A stretch of 64,000 nucleotides of DNA from Micromonospora lutea (GCF_016863535.1 NZ_BOPB01000021.1:1-64000), one strand, 5' to 3'. Positions 32,628 through 41,003 are shown, counted from the stretch's first letter. A program made the numbers and translations. The notes: a model not told the origin generated them from the sequence alone.

Positions 32628-33566
32628 GGCGTAAGCCGGGCGGGTGGGCCGGGTGGGGTGGGGGAGCAGGTGCGGCGGGTTGGGGCGTACGGGGTGCTGC
32701 GGGACGCCGAGCGGCGGGTGTTGCTGGTGCGCGGCTCCGCGCTGGCGGATTTCCCGGGAGTCTGGTCGCTGCCCGGAGGCGGGCTGGAGCATGGCGAACA
32801 TCCCGCGCACGCGGTGGTCCGTGAGGTCACCGAGGAGACCGGGCTGACCGTCGAGGTGACCGGGCTGCGGGCGGTCGTCGCGGATGTGGTGCCGTACCCG
32901 GAGCTCGGGGTGGCGTTGCACACCGACCGGATGCTGTTCGACCTGACGATGGTGGGTGGGCGGCTGGGTGCCGAGCGCGACGGCAGCACCGACCTGGCCC
33001 GTTGGTTGACCCTGGACGAGGCGGCGCGCCTGCCGCTGCTGGCGTTCACCGCCGAAGCTCTCGATCTGCCGGTCGTTCCGTTACCGACAGGCGCGCTGCG
33101 TCGCCGGGAGCCGTTCGCCAGTCCGGGTGCCGGCCGCCGGGTCCGCTTCGGGGCGTACGGGGTGGTCACCGATCCCGACGGACGGGTGTTGCTGACATTG
33201 ATCTCTGCGGGCTATCCCGGGGCGGGGAAATGGCACCTGCCCGGTGGGGGTACTGATCATGGTGAACAGCCCGTCATCGCGCTGCTACGGGAGTTGGTCG
33301 AAGAGGCTGGCCAGATGGGCAGGGTGATCGAGCTGGTCGGGGTGGACAATCTGCACAATCCGGCGGCCCTGGGGCCGGAGGGGTATCCCATCGACTGGCA
33401 CGGCATCCGGGTCGTCTACCGGGTGCGGGTCGACCTGCCGAGCGAACCGGTAGTGACCGAGCTGGCTGGGGGCTCCACCGCTCGTGCCGCCTGGTTCGCC
33501 GCCTCCGAGCTGCGGAAACTCCCGTTGACTGAGATCGCCGAGACGATGCTTCTGTCGTCGAGGTGA
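32622..33566 (+). CDS. Tandem double-NUDIX hydrolase, second paralogue
   Basis: The longest frame starts at an ATG inside a palindromic repeat and reads MIGVSRAGGPGGVGEQVRR; the GTG at 32658 or 32670 may be the real start, since the domain proper begins at RRVGAYGVLRDAERRVLLV. The product has up to 314 residues. Both NUDIX boxes are complete (GLEHGEHPAHAVVREVTEE and GTDHGEQPVIALLRELVEE). Homology to the preceding gene is clear over both domains, so the pair is a tandem duplication of an already duplicated domain. The stop at 33566 is followed by a 290-nt non-coding leader of pssA. Confidence 0.85.
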   Translation: MIGVSRAGGPGGVGEQVRRVGAYGVLRDAERRVLLVRGSALADFPGVWSLPGGGLEHGEHPAHAVVREVTEETGLTVEVTGLRAVVADVVPYPELGVALHTDRMLFDLTMVGGRLGAERDGSTDLARWLTLDEAARLPLLAFTAEALDLPVVPLPTGALRRREPFASPGAGRRVRFGAYGVVTDPDGRVLLTLISAGYPGAGKWHLPGGGTDHGEQPVIALLRELVEEAGQMGRVIELVGVDNLHNPAALGPEGYPIDWHGIRVVYRVRVDLPSEPVVTELAGGSTARAAWFAASELRKLPLTEIAETMLLSSR

Positions 33567-33624
33567 CTCCGCCGTCGCCGCCTCAGGCTGATCTCGCCAC
33601 TCAGCCGGCGTGGAGGCCCTCCGG

Positions 33625-33856
33625 TACAGTCGATGCAGGGCAGGTGCAGGAAACGGGGGACGTTGTCCCGGATGGGAATAAGACGGCGGTTCGCGCGATT
33701 AAGGGAGATATAAGTACCGCCGGCAGCTATCGCCATTCCCCACCCCCCTGTGCGATGGTGTACTCCGCAAAACGGCTGCCGGGCCAGGAAGGTCCGGCAC
33801 GAGACAGCCGGACGCCCGCTCACGTGGCGGTAAGTCGATCCGGTGATGGAGGAAAC
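33625..33856 (+). ncRNA. Candidate structured leader RNA upstream of pssA
   Basis: The stretch follows a TACAGT box (33625-33630) and contains several compact helices: GGGAC/GTCCC (33657-33669, 3-nt loop), CGGCGGT/ACCGCCG (33684-33722) enclosing a 25-nt loop that is strikingly A-rich for this genome (GATTAAGGGAGATATAAGT), ATCGC/GCGAT around a C-run (33729-33756), and a two-level hairpin CGGCT/AGCCG enclosing GCCGGGCC/GGTCCGGC (33773-33810). The frame through it does not look like protein. It ends at the GGAGG site of pssA. I could not match it to a named riboswitch or sRNA family. Confidence 0.35.
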
Positions 33857-34879
33857 GTGCCGAGAGCCCCATGGCGCCGGCGTCGTACGACTGACAGCCC
33901 GCGTCCCGCAGGGCGAAGCTGGACGGGCCCGCTGCGCCGCAGCGGCACCCTCGCCCGCCAGGTCCTGCTGGTCCGCGTCGGCCGCCGAGGTGCGGAACTG
34001 CACGGTGGGACCGACGTGTTGCCCGAGCCCCGGTACCAGGACCGCCCGCGTCGCCGGTACGGCCTCAAGCGGTTCCACCGCACCGGGATGGAAACGATCG
34101 CCCCGGTCAGCCCGCTGGTCGGTCCGGTCGCGGTCAACCCGCCCGTCGCACCGGCTCCGGTGCTGGACGAATCGACAGCGACACCGGTCCCGCTGCTGCC
34201 GGGTGAGCGAACCCCGGCCCGGCGGATGAAGTTCGCCCTGGTCAACGCCTGCACCCTGGCCAGCCTGCTGCTCGGCATCAACGCGATCTTCGTCGCCATG
34301 CAGGGCGAGGTGCGGCTGGCCGCGTTCCTCCTGATCGCCTGCGTCGCGTTCGACGGCCTGGACGGTGCCCTGGCCCGCAAGCTCGGGGTGTCCAGCCCCT
34401 TCGGCGCCCAGATGGACTCGCTGGCCGACATGTGCTCCTTCGGGCTCGCCGCACCCGTGGTGGTCTACGCGTCGTTGGCCGGCTCCGCGCCGACGGCCGC
34501 CGCCGCGGTGGCCGCCGCGCTCGTCGCCGCCTGCGCCGCCATCCGCCTGGCGCGGTTCAACGTCTCGCCCAACGACGGTCGGTTCTTCTCCGGCGTACCC
34601 ACCACGATGGCCGCCGCCGTGCTCGCCCTGATGGTCGTGATCGGCATGCCGGTACCGGGCGCGGTGCAGATCGCCGGGGTGGCGCTGCTCGCCTTCACCA
34701 TGGTCAGCAGCTTCCCGTACGCCAAGCTCGCCCGCCTGCTCAAGCTGCCGCCGTGGGTCTGGCTCGCTCCGGTGGTCGGTGCCCTGATCGACGTCCGGCT
34801 CACCTTCGGGCTGATCGTGGTCGGCTATTTGATCAGCGGCCCGGTGCTCTGGCTGCGTCAGCGCCGCACCATCGTCTGA
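33857..34879 (+). CDS. pssA: CDP-diacylglycerol-serine O-phosphatidyltransferase
   Basis: The start GTG 33857 has a strong GGAGG 4 nt upstream and gives 340 residues; ATG 34088 (METIAPVSPLVGP) would give the shorter, more usual length. The CDP-alcohol phosphotransferase motif DG-x2-AR-x8-G-x3-D-x3-D is present as FDGLDGALARKL ... FGAQMDSLADMCSFG. About six to eight membrane segments follow. It makes phosphatidylserine from CDP-diacylglycerol and serine. If the long start is right, the enzyme has a basic, Pro-rich N-terminal extension of about 77 residues. The decarboxylase gene psd lies convergently downstream. Confidence 0.85.
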   Translation: MPRAPWRRRRTTDSPRPAGRSWTGPLRRSGTLARQVLLVRVGRRGAELHGGTDVLPEPRYQDRPRRRYGLKRFHRTGMETIAPVSPLVGPVAVNPPVAPAPVLDESTATPVPLLPGERTPARRMKFALVNACTLASLLLGINAIFVAMQGEVRLAAFLLIACVAFDGLDGALARKLGVSSPFGAQMDSLADMCSFGLAAPVVVYASLAGSAPTAAAAVAAALVAACAAIRLARFNVSPNDGRFFSGVPTTMAAAVLALMVVIGMPVPGAVQIAGVALLAFTMVSSFPYAKLARLLKLPPWVWLAPVVGALIDVRLTFGLIVVGYLISGPVLWLRQRRTIV

Positions 34880-34893
34880 TCCGGTAGCTCTAC

Positions 34894-34932
34894 GGAAAGG
34901 GGCGTCGCGGCCAGGCCGCGACGCCCCTTTCC
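34894..34932. terminator. Strong bidirectional terminator after pssA
   Basis: GGAAAGGGGCGTCGCGGCC / GGCCGCGACGCCCCTTTCC, a perfect 19-bp stem with a one-base loop centre, between convergent pssA and psd. Confidence 0.8.
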
Positions 34933-35022
34933 GCTGTGCCCGACTCGTGGCACCGCGCCGTGTCCGGGCTGGTTGGGGGCCGGTGCTGCCGTGCCCCCGG
35001 GCCCGGGCGTCGATCGCCCGGC

Positions 35023-36270
35023 TCAGCGCCAGCGGGCGATCACGCTCGATCCACCGATCACCTTGTCACCCGGCCCGACGAGCGGCTCGGCCGCCTCTGC
35101 CGGCAGGTAGACGTCGGTGCGCGAGCCGAAGCGGATCAGCCCGAACCGCTCGCCGCGGGCCAGCAACGCACCGATCGGAGCGCGTTGCACGATCCGGCGG
35201 GCGATGAGACCGGTCCGCTGGGCCACCACCACGGTGCCGTGGGTGGTTTCCAGCACCGTGTAAGCGGCCACGTTGTGCTCCGCGTCCGGCTTCATCGCGT
35301 TGACGAACCCGCCGTCGGCGACGAAGTAGTCGACCACCCTGCCGGCCACCGGGGAACGGTTGACGTGCACGTCGAGCACCGACAGGAAGACCGCGATCCG
35401 CAGGAACTCGCCGTCGCCGAAACGCTCGTCGGTCAGGCGTTGCACCGACAGCACCTGACCGTCGGCGGCAGCCACCACCGCCGAGGGATCCTCCGGCACG
35501 TCGCGCTCCGGATCCCGGAAGAAGGCGGCCACCGGCGCGGCGGCCAGCGCGGGCACCAGCCAGAGCTTCGACTTCGGTCGGGCCAGTCGGGTCAACGCGG
35601 CCAGCCCGAGGGCGATGCCGGCGGCGGCGACCCCGTTGGAATCGATGTGCATGTCGCGGCTGAGCGGCACACTCGACGGCCGGTAGGCGGGAGCGAGCTG
35701 CTCCGCCGCTGCCGCGTCAGCCGGGGTGAAGCGGAGCCGGTACACGCGTACCGGTGGGTTGTTGCGCAGCACCAGGTCGTTGCCGACGCCGTACAGCGCG
35801 CCCTGCCGCTCCAACTCGCCGGCGGCGCCGGCGGTCCGGGCGACGGCGGTGGCGACACTGAGCACCGCGCCGTCGGCCAGGTACTTGGTCAGGCCCTCGA
35901 TGGTGGTGCGAGCCTCGTCAGCAGTGCCGGTGAACGCCTCGGCGGCGATGACGACCGCGGCGGCCTCCGCCTCGGCGAGGCTGTCCACAACCCGGACCCG
36001 GTCGTCGACCCAGCGGCCCTGCGCGGTGATGTGTTCCCGCAGCGCTGTGGCGTTGACGTGCTCGGCGGGTACCACGGTGAGGGTGTCGCCGGGCAGCATC
36101 GCTTCGATCGCCGCGGCCAGCACCGCGGACTCCGGAGCCGCGCCGACCAGGAGGGCGGCCTTCGGGTCGTTGATCCGGGCAAGCTCGGAGACGAGGGTAC
36201 GGGCGGCACGCTCGCCGAGGCGGACCGGACCGGATCGGTCGGGCGTACGCACGGCGGGGGACTGGGTCAT
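35023..36270 (-). CDS. psd: Phosphatidylserine decarboxylase with N-terminal methyltransferase-like domain
   Basis: A 415-residue protein, about twice the length of the short-type Psd. Residues about 20-190 resemble a class I methyltransferase/Rossmann fold (AALLVGAAPESAVLAAAIEA, LTVVPAEHVNATALREHI, YLADGAVLSVAT), with a degenerate SAM motif. Residues about 195-415 are Psd: VPLSRDMHIDSNGVAAAG, AFFRDPERDVPEDPSAVV, SVLDVHVNRSP, and the self-cleavage site GGSS near the C-terminus (VIGGSSVIARW), where Ser becomes the pyruvoyl group. It decarboxylates phosphatidylserine to phosphatidylethanolamine at the membrane. A CAGGAG site precedes the ATG. Confidence 0.88.
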   Translation of the reverse strand: MTQSPAVRTPDRSGPVRLGERAARTLVSELARINDPKAALLVGAAPESAVLAAAIEAMLPGDTLTVVPAEHVNATALREHITAQGRWVDDRVRVVDSLAEAEAAAVVIAAEAFTGTADEARTTIEGLTKYLADGAVLSVATAVARTAGAAGELERQGALYGVGNDLVLRNNPPVRVYRLRFTPADAAAAEQLAPAYRPSSVPLSRDMHIDSNGVAAAGIALGLAALTRLARPKSKLWLVPALAAAPVAAFFRDPERDVPEDPSAVVAAADGQVLSVQRLTDERFGDGEFLRIAVFLSVLDVHVNRSPVAGRVVDYFVADGGFVNAMKPDAEHNVAAYTVLETTHGTVVVAQRTGLIARRIVQRAPIGALLARGERFGLIRFGSRTDVYLPAEAAEPLVGPGDKVIGGSSVIARWR

Positions 36271-36445
36271 GTCGAACGGACTCCTGACGAGTAGAGGCGA
36301 CTGACGCGAGGATCACCGCCGGCGGCGCGGTCAGCCCGGCCAGGAACGGCCGGTGCGAGCCCGGCAGCCCGCAGGGAATGCGGACCGGCCGACGCCGACG
36401 GGAGCACACGGCCAGCATAGGCGGAGGGCGACCGCTGCCGCACGG

Positions 36446-36874
36446 TCAGGCGTCGTGCCCCGGCCGTCGGGGCGGTGACACGTCGTCCCCGCCGAACAGA
36501 TCGAGCGTACGGCTCTCCTGCGGCTCCTGGTCGGCTGCCATCTGCGGGCTGCCCGAGGTCCGGGTACCCGCCATCGGGGGTTCGGGATCTGCCGTGTCCG
36601 GGAGCGGGTCGGTGGCGGCACCAGCGTCCGGCGCGACGACGTCCCGGCCGGTGTCGTCAGGGGCGTCGGCCGGGGTCGGCCGACCGTTGTACCGGCTGGA
36701 GCGTAGGGCACCGACCAGGCCGAGCCCACCGACCAGGATCAGCCCACCGGCCAGGAACCAGCCGACCGGTGGCAGCACCAGACCTAGCACCTGGGCGAGC
36801 AGCCACCAGGCGGCGAGTGCGAGGAAGAGCAGCCCGAAGGCGAATGACACCAGATCGGTACGGTGAGCCTTCAC
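36446..36874 (-). CDS. Small two-TM membrane protein, unknown function
   Basis: A 142-residue protein with two N-terminal membrane helices (VSFAFGLLFLALAAWWLLAQ and FLAGGLILVGGLGLVGAL) and an acidic, Pro/Ala/Asp-rich cytoplasmic tail ending RTLDLFGGDDVSPPRRPG. Its ATG overlaps the stop of the PspC gene by 4 bp (ATGA), so it is translated as part of that operon. It probably belongs to the same membrane-stress module. No named family recognised. Confidence 0.8.
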   Translation of the reverse strand: MKAHRTDLVSFAFGLLFLALAAWWLLAQVLGLVLPPVGWFLAGGLILVGGLGLVGALRSSRYNGRPTPADAPDDTGRDVVAPDAGAATDPLPDTADPEPPMAGTRTSGSPQMAADQEPQESRTLDLFGGDDVSPPRRPGHDA

Positions 36875-38700
36875 CTGGTCACCTCCATGTGTCCGGCATT
36901 GATGTGCAGGTTCAGGCGCAGCTTTCCGCCCCCGACGCCGTCCGGGCCGAGATCGACGATGTCGGCGAGCCGGTCGTCCATCCCCCGCGCGCGCTGGCCG
37001 AAGACGTTCGCGTCACCGGCGGTCACCTGGGTCACCGCCGTGACGTCCACGTTCGGCGGTACCACCACCGTGGCCTCGCCGAAGTTGATCACAACGGTGA
37101 TCTCGGTCTCCTGCTGGCTGAAGTCGATCGCCCGTAGATCGAGCACCGCGTCGTTGAAGCTCTGTTCGTACCGGACGGCGAGATCGCGGTGGTTCGCCGG
37201 TGCCCAGGTGACCGCGCCGTCCACGCCGCGTACCCGGTCGTAGGACTCGACGACGGTGACCACGGCCAGGGCGGCGGCGGTAACGAGGCCGAGCGCGATC
37301 AGCCAGCGGGCCCGACCGAACCAGGTACCCGCGAGCAGGCCGAGACCGATCACGGCGAGTGCCGCGGCGAAGTAGGCCGACGCGCCGATCGGGAAGACGT
37401 CCAGCAGGTCGAGAACGCCGACCAGCCCCAACGCGACAAAGATCAACGAGAAGGTCACCGCCCCCAGGGCCGATCGCTCCCGTGGCTTGCGGGGTGGCTT
37501 CGGCCTGGGCGGTGGCGGAGGCGGCGGCGCCACCTTCGGCGGCCCGGCGTAGGGGCCGTGTGGTGCGAACGGCGGACGGTAGATCGGCGGGGTGACCGGT
37601 GGGCCCGACGCCGTGGCGCTCGTCGGCCACGACGGCGTAGGGGGCAGCTGCATGGTCGACTCCTCAGGCCTGGCGGGTGCCGACGGCACGGGCGGTGCCG
37701 AGGGCACGCCGGGCGTCGTGCCGGGTGGGTGGAACGCGGGTGGCGCGACGGTCGCGGTCCGGCCGAATTCCGGATAGGCCGCCGGGTAGGCGGTCGGCCC
37801 GGGATAGCTGACCGGTGGCACCGGACCAGGTGGCGGGGGTGGGCTCGCGGGAACGTCCGCACCCGGGGCGCCGGGCGCGGGCCCCGGCGGGCCGGGGCGC
37901 GTTTCGCGCTGCTGACGGTTGAGCAGCAGCGCGCCGCCGACCAGGATGGCCGCGCCGAGCAGTACCGCACGGAAGGCGTCGGTGACGACGAAGCCGAAGC
38001 CCACTGCCACCACGACACCGAGGATGATCACGGTGACCGGCGACATGCTGGAGCGCCCGCGGCCCAGCATGGACTCGACGGGCGAGGCGCTGTCACCCTC
38101 GCCTGGGATGATCAACCAGGCGGCGACGTAGACCAGAATGCCGATGCCGCCGAAGAAGCCCAGGACCGCCAGCAGCACTCGCCAGAGCACCGGGTCGGTG
38201 TTGGTGGCCCGGCCCACGGCAGCGCAGACGCCGGCCAGGTAACGGCCGTCCCGGGGGCGGACCAGCCCGTACCGCGAGGTGAAGCCGGCACCGCCGAAGG
38301 GCTGGCCACCCCCCGGCGGCGGCCCGCCGGGCCCACCGGGCTCACCGGACCAGCCGGGTCCCCCCGGCACGCCTGGTCCGCCATGCTCCCCCGGCCGCCC
38401 CCCCGGCCCCCCCGGCCCCCCCGGCCTACCCGGCCCACCAGGCCCCCCCGGCCCGGCGGGTGGTGGTGCTGCGGGGCCGTCCCATGCCGCCTCGTCGGTG
38501 GGTGGTGGCGCGGCGGCGACGGGTGGAGGTGCGTCGTCCCACGCCGTGCCGCCGGTGGGCGCGCGTCCGACGGCCGGTGCGGCCCGGTCGTCCGCCCCGG
38601 CGCCGGGAGATTCGGGTACGCCCGGCCGGGCGGCCGCCGGAGGTGTCGGCTCCGGTTCGGTCGGCCCCGGCCGGTGCGGCTGGGCAGCGTCGTCGGTCAT
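36871..38700 (-). CDS. PspC domain membrane protein with collagen-like and Pro-rich segments
   Basis: The start ATG 38700 gives MTDDAAQPHRPGPTEPEP and 609 residues; the frame is open upstream but only antisense to the kinase gene. Order: an acidic Pro/Ala N-terminus; a run of Gly-X-Y collagen-like triplets at about residues 80-135; the PspC domain (FTSRYGLVRPRDGRYLAGV, then CAAVGRATNTDPVLWRVLL) with membrane segments; a second membrane pair; a long Pro-rich linker; four more membrane segments; and a C-terminal beta-helix-like domain (LDLRAIDFSQQETEITVVIN) as in LiaF/DUF1707-type proteins. It is divergent from the PspC-kinase gene and probably its signalling partner. Confidence 0.83.
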   Translation of the reverse strand: MTDDAAQPHRPGPTEPEPTPPAAARPGVPESPGAGADDRAAPAVGRAPTGGTAWDDAPPPVAAAPPPTDEAAWDGPAAPPPAGPGGPGGPGRPGGPGGPGGRPGEHGGPGVPGGPGWSGEPGGPGGPPPGGGQPFGGAGFTSRYGLVRPRDGRYLAGVCAAVGRATNTDPVLWRVLLAVLGFFGGIGILVYVAAWLIIPGEGDSASPVESMLGRGRSSMSPVTVIILGVVVAVGFGFVVTDAFRAVLLGAAILVGGALLLNRQQRETRPGPPGPAPGAPGADVPASPPPPPGPVPPVSYPGPTAYPAAYPEFGRTATVAPPAFHPPGTTPGVPSAPPVPSAPARPEESTMQLPPTPSWPTSATASGPPVTPPIYRPPFAPHGPYAGPPKVAPPPPPPPRPKPPRKPRERSALGAVTFSLIFVALGLVGVLDLLDVFPIGASAYFAAALAVIGLGLLAGTWFGRARWLIALGLVTAAALAVVTVVESYDRVRGVDGAVTWAPANHRDLAVRYEQSFNDAVLDLRAIDFSQQETEITVVINFGEATVVVPPNVDVTAVTQVTAGDANVFGQRARGMDDRLADIVDLGPDGVGGGKLRLNLHINAGHMEVTR

Positions 38701-38779
38701 GCCTCGATCCTGCTGCGCTTGACGCCCGACCGTCCTCCGGCGGCGACCCTGACCCCACCCTGAGATCCGGCCCGCCGGA

Positions 38780-40138
38780 ATGTCGGGGGCGTCCCCGTGG
38801 TCGGGTGGCCACGGCGCGTGTGACGATCGGATCGGTGCCGGAACCTCTCGCCTGTCGTCCGGCCCGACCGTCCTGACCAGGGAGCTCGCGATCAGCAGCA
38901 GCAGCCAACCACCTCGCCTCTTCCGCGCTCCGGAGCACCGGATGGCGGCCGGGGTGGCCGCCGGCATCGCCGAGCACCTCGGAGTCCCGGTGGTCCGGGT
39001 CCGGGTCGCCTTCATGGTGCTGCTCGGACTGAGCGGGCTGGGTCTGCTGCTCTACGCGGCTTTCTGGGCGGTCGTGCCGCTGCGGCCTGGTGACACCGCC
39101 GTACCGCCTCGCCGTGACGTTGGCCAGCTGCTGCCGTTCGTGGCCATCGGGCTCGGTGTGCTGCTGATCCAGGTGATGGTCTTCGACTCGATCGGCGCGG
39201 CCGGCACCGCGGGTTGGTTGGTCGCCATCATCGCGGTCGGCGCCGGCGTGATCTGGCACCAGTCAGCGCCCGAGCGGCGGCGTCAGTGGGGCGAGTCGAT
39301 GCCCGTACCCTGGCTCGGCGCGGTGATAGAGGAGAGCGACCGGCGGGCGTTCGTGCTCCGCTTCGTCGGCGGCGGGGTACTGGTCGCGGTCGGCATCATC
39401 GGGGTGGCTGCGGTCTACTCCCCGGCGCAGAACCTCGACGCCGTCATCAACGGCGTGATCTTCGCACTGGTCGGGCTGGCCGGTGTCGGGGTGGTGGCCG
39501 CGCCGGTGCTCTGGCGTACCTGGAACCAACTTCGCTCGGAGCGCGAGGGCCGCATACGCGAGCAGGAGCGGGCCGAGCTGGCAGCCATGGTGCACGACCA
39601 GGTGCTGCACACCCTCGCCTTGATCCAGCGCAACGCCAGCGACGTCAAGACCGTGCAGCGGCTCGCCCGGGGACAGGAGCGCTCGCTGCGCAACTGGCTC
39701 TACAAGCCCACCGCGTCACCCACCGAACGCCTCGCCGCCGCGTTGGAACAAGCCGCGGCAGAGGTGGAGGACACCTTCGCGATGACGGTGGAAGCGGTCG
39801 TGGTGGGTGACCGGGAGACCGACGAGCGGGTCGGCGCGCTGGTGGCCGCGGCGCGTGAGGCGCTGGTGAACGCCGCTCGGCACGCCGGCGTGCAGACCGT
39901 CTCGCTCTACGCGGAGGTCGAGCCCGAACAGGTAAGTGTCTTCGTACGGGATCGGGGTGTGGGGTTCGACCCGGATACGGTGGAGGACCATCGGCACGGT
40001 GTCCGGGGCTCGATCGTCGGGCGGATGAAGCGGCACGGTGGCCGGGCGGAGATCCGCTCCCGGCCTGGAGAGGGGACCGAGGTCCGGTTGATCCTGCCGA
40101 TCTCCCGGGACTCGGCCACGGCGGAGAGGGACAGATGA
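38780..40138 (+). CDS. PspC-domain sensor histidine kinase
   Basis: The only ATG compatible with the whole PspC domain is 38780 (MSGASPWSGGHG), giving 452 residues, but its first 35 residues are not domain-like and no good ribosome-binding site precedes it. A cleaner start could lie near ISSSSQPPRLFRAPEHRM, where only a rare ATC codon (AGGGAG upstream) is available. The order is PspC domain (LFRAPEHRMAAGVAAGIAEH), about six membrane segments, HisKA_3 phosphoacceptor region (AAMVHDQVLHTLALIQRNA, His present), and HATPase_c with AAREALVNAARHA (N-box), VRDRGVGFDP and GRAEIRSRPGEGTEV. Its stop overlaps the response regulator start. Confidence 0.88.
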   Translation: MSGASPWSGGHGACDDRIGAGTSRLSSGPTVLTRELAISSSSQPPRLFRAPEHRMAAGVAAGIAEHLGVPVVRVRVAFMVLLGLSGLGLLLYAAFWAVVPLRPGDTAVPPRRDVGQLLPFVAIGLGVLLIQVMVFDSIGAAGTAGWLVAIIAVGAGVIWHQSAPERRRQWGESMPVPWLGAVIEESDRRAFVLRFVGGGVLVAVGIIGVAAVYSPAQNLDAVINGVIFALVGLAGVGVVAAPVLWRTWNQLRSEREGRIREQERAELAAMVHDQVLHTLALIQRNASDVKTVQRLARGQERSLRNWLYKPTASPTERLAAALEQAAAEVEDTFAMTVEAVVVGDRETDERVGALVAAAREALVNAARHAGVQTVSLYAEVEPEQVSVFVRDRGVGFDPDTVEDHRHGVRGSIVGRMKRHGGRAEIRSRPGEGTEVRLILPISRDSATAERDR

Positions 40139-40824
40139 TGGCCGAGCAGTCGACGCCACCCGTCGAATCGGAAGGCACCGGGCCCGGTCGGCTGCGGGTG
40201 TTCCTGGTCGACGACCACGCCATGTTCCGAGCGGGGGTACGCGCCGAACTCGGCGCGCACGTCGAGGTGGTGGGCGAGGCGAGCACGGTGTCCGAGGCGG
40301 TCAGCCGGATCGCGGCCACTGGACCGGACGTGGTGCTGCTCGACGTACACATGCCCGACGGTGGTGGTCGGGCCGTGCTGGAGGCGATGCGGCGCAGCCA
40401 TCCCCAGGTGCGATTCCTGGCGCTCAGCGTCTCCGACGCCGCCGAGGACGTGATCGGGCTGATCCGGGCCGGCGCGCGGGGCTATGTCACCAAGACCATC
40501 TCACCGGACGAACTGGCCGCCGCGATCCGGCGGGTGGCCGACGGCGACGCGGTGTTCAGTCCGCGCCTGGCCGGCTTCGTGCTGGACGCCTTCGCGGCCC
40601 GTCCGGACGCGCCGGTCGCGGACCCGGAGCTCGACCAGTTGACCAACCGGGAACGAGAGGTGCTGCGGCTGCTCGCCCGGGGGTACGCGTACAAGGAGAT
40701 CGCCCGGGAGCTGTACATCTCGATCAAGACGGTCGAGACCCACGTCTCCAACGTGTTGCGCAAGCTCCAGATGTCCAACCGCTACGAGTTGTCCCGCTGG
40801 GCGGCGGACCGGCGCTTGGTATAA
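40135..40824 (+). CDS. NarL/LuxR-family response regulator, partner of the PspC kinase
   Basis: A 229-residue protein whose ATG overlaps the kinase stop by 4 bp. The receiver (about 18-135) has the acidic pair in LRVFLVDDHAMFRAGV, the phospho-acceptor Asp in VVLLDVHMPDGGG, and Lys in GYVTKTISPDEL, so it should be phosphorylated normally. The LuxR-type helix-turn-helix at the C-terminus reads LTNREREVLRLLARGYAYKE followed by ELYISIKTVETHVSNVLRKL. With the PspC kinase and the divergent PspC gene it forms a membrane-stress two-component locus. Confidence 0.93.
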   Translation: MMAEQSTPPVESEGTGPGRLRVFLVDDHAMFRAGVRAELGAHVEVVGEASTVSEAVSRIAATGPDVVLLDVHMPDGGGRAVLEAMRRSHPQVRFLALSVSDAAEDVIGLIRAGARGYVTKTISPDELAAAIRRVADGDAVFSPRLAGFVLDAFAARPDAPVADPELDQLTNREREVLRLLARGYAYKEIARELYISIKTVETHVSNVLRKLQMSNRYELSRWAADRRLV

Positions 40825-41003
40825 CCGACCTTTCTGGCAGATGTGACCAATACGGGCTGCGGGGCGTGACTTTTGATCAAGTCGCGGTCGATAATCCCCC
40901 TCGCCTTTCCCTGCGTGCGGATGCCGCTCATCCCGCGGGAGGGGCGACTCCGGCCGCCCGCGCGTACGCGGGTCACTCCCTGCCCGAGAGGTGCACGAAA
41001 CTC

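Noticed and set aside
33563..33856. N-terminal extension of pssA from the GTG overlapping the NUDIX stop
   Set aside because: The translated stretch is not protein-like, while a strong GGAGG lies before GTG 33857; the region looks more like a leader RNA.
37189..38763. Long plus-strand frames opposite the PspC/collagen-like gene
   Set aside because: Low-complexity shadow of the Pro/Gly codons; no ribosome-binding site or family features.
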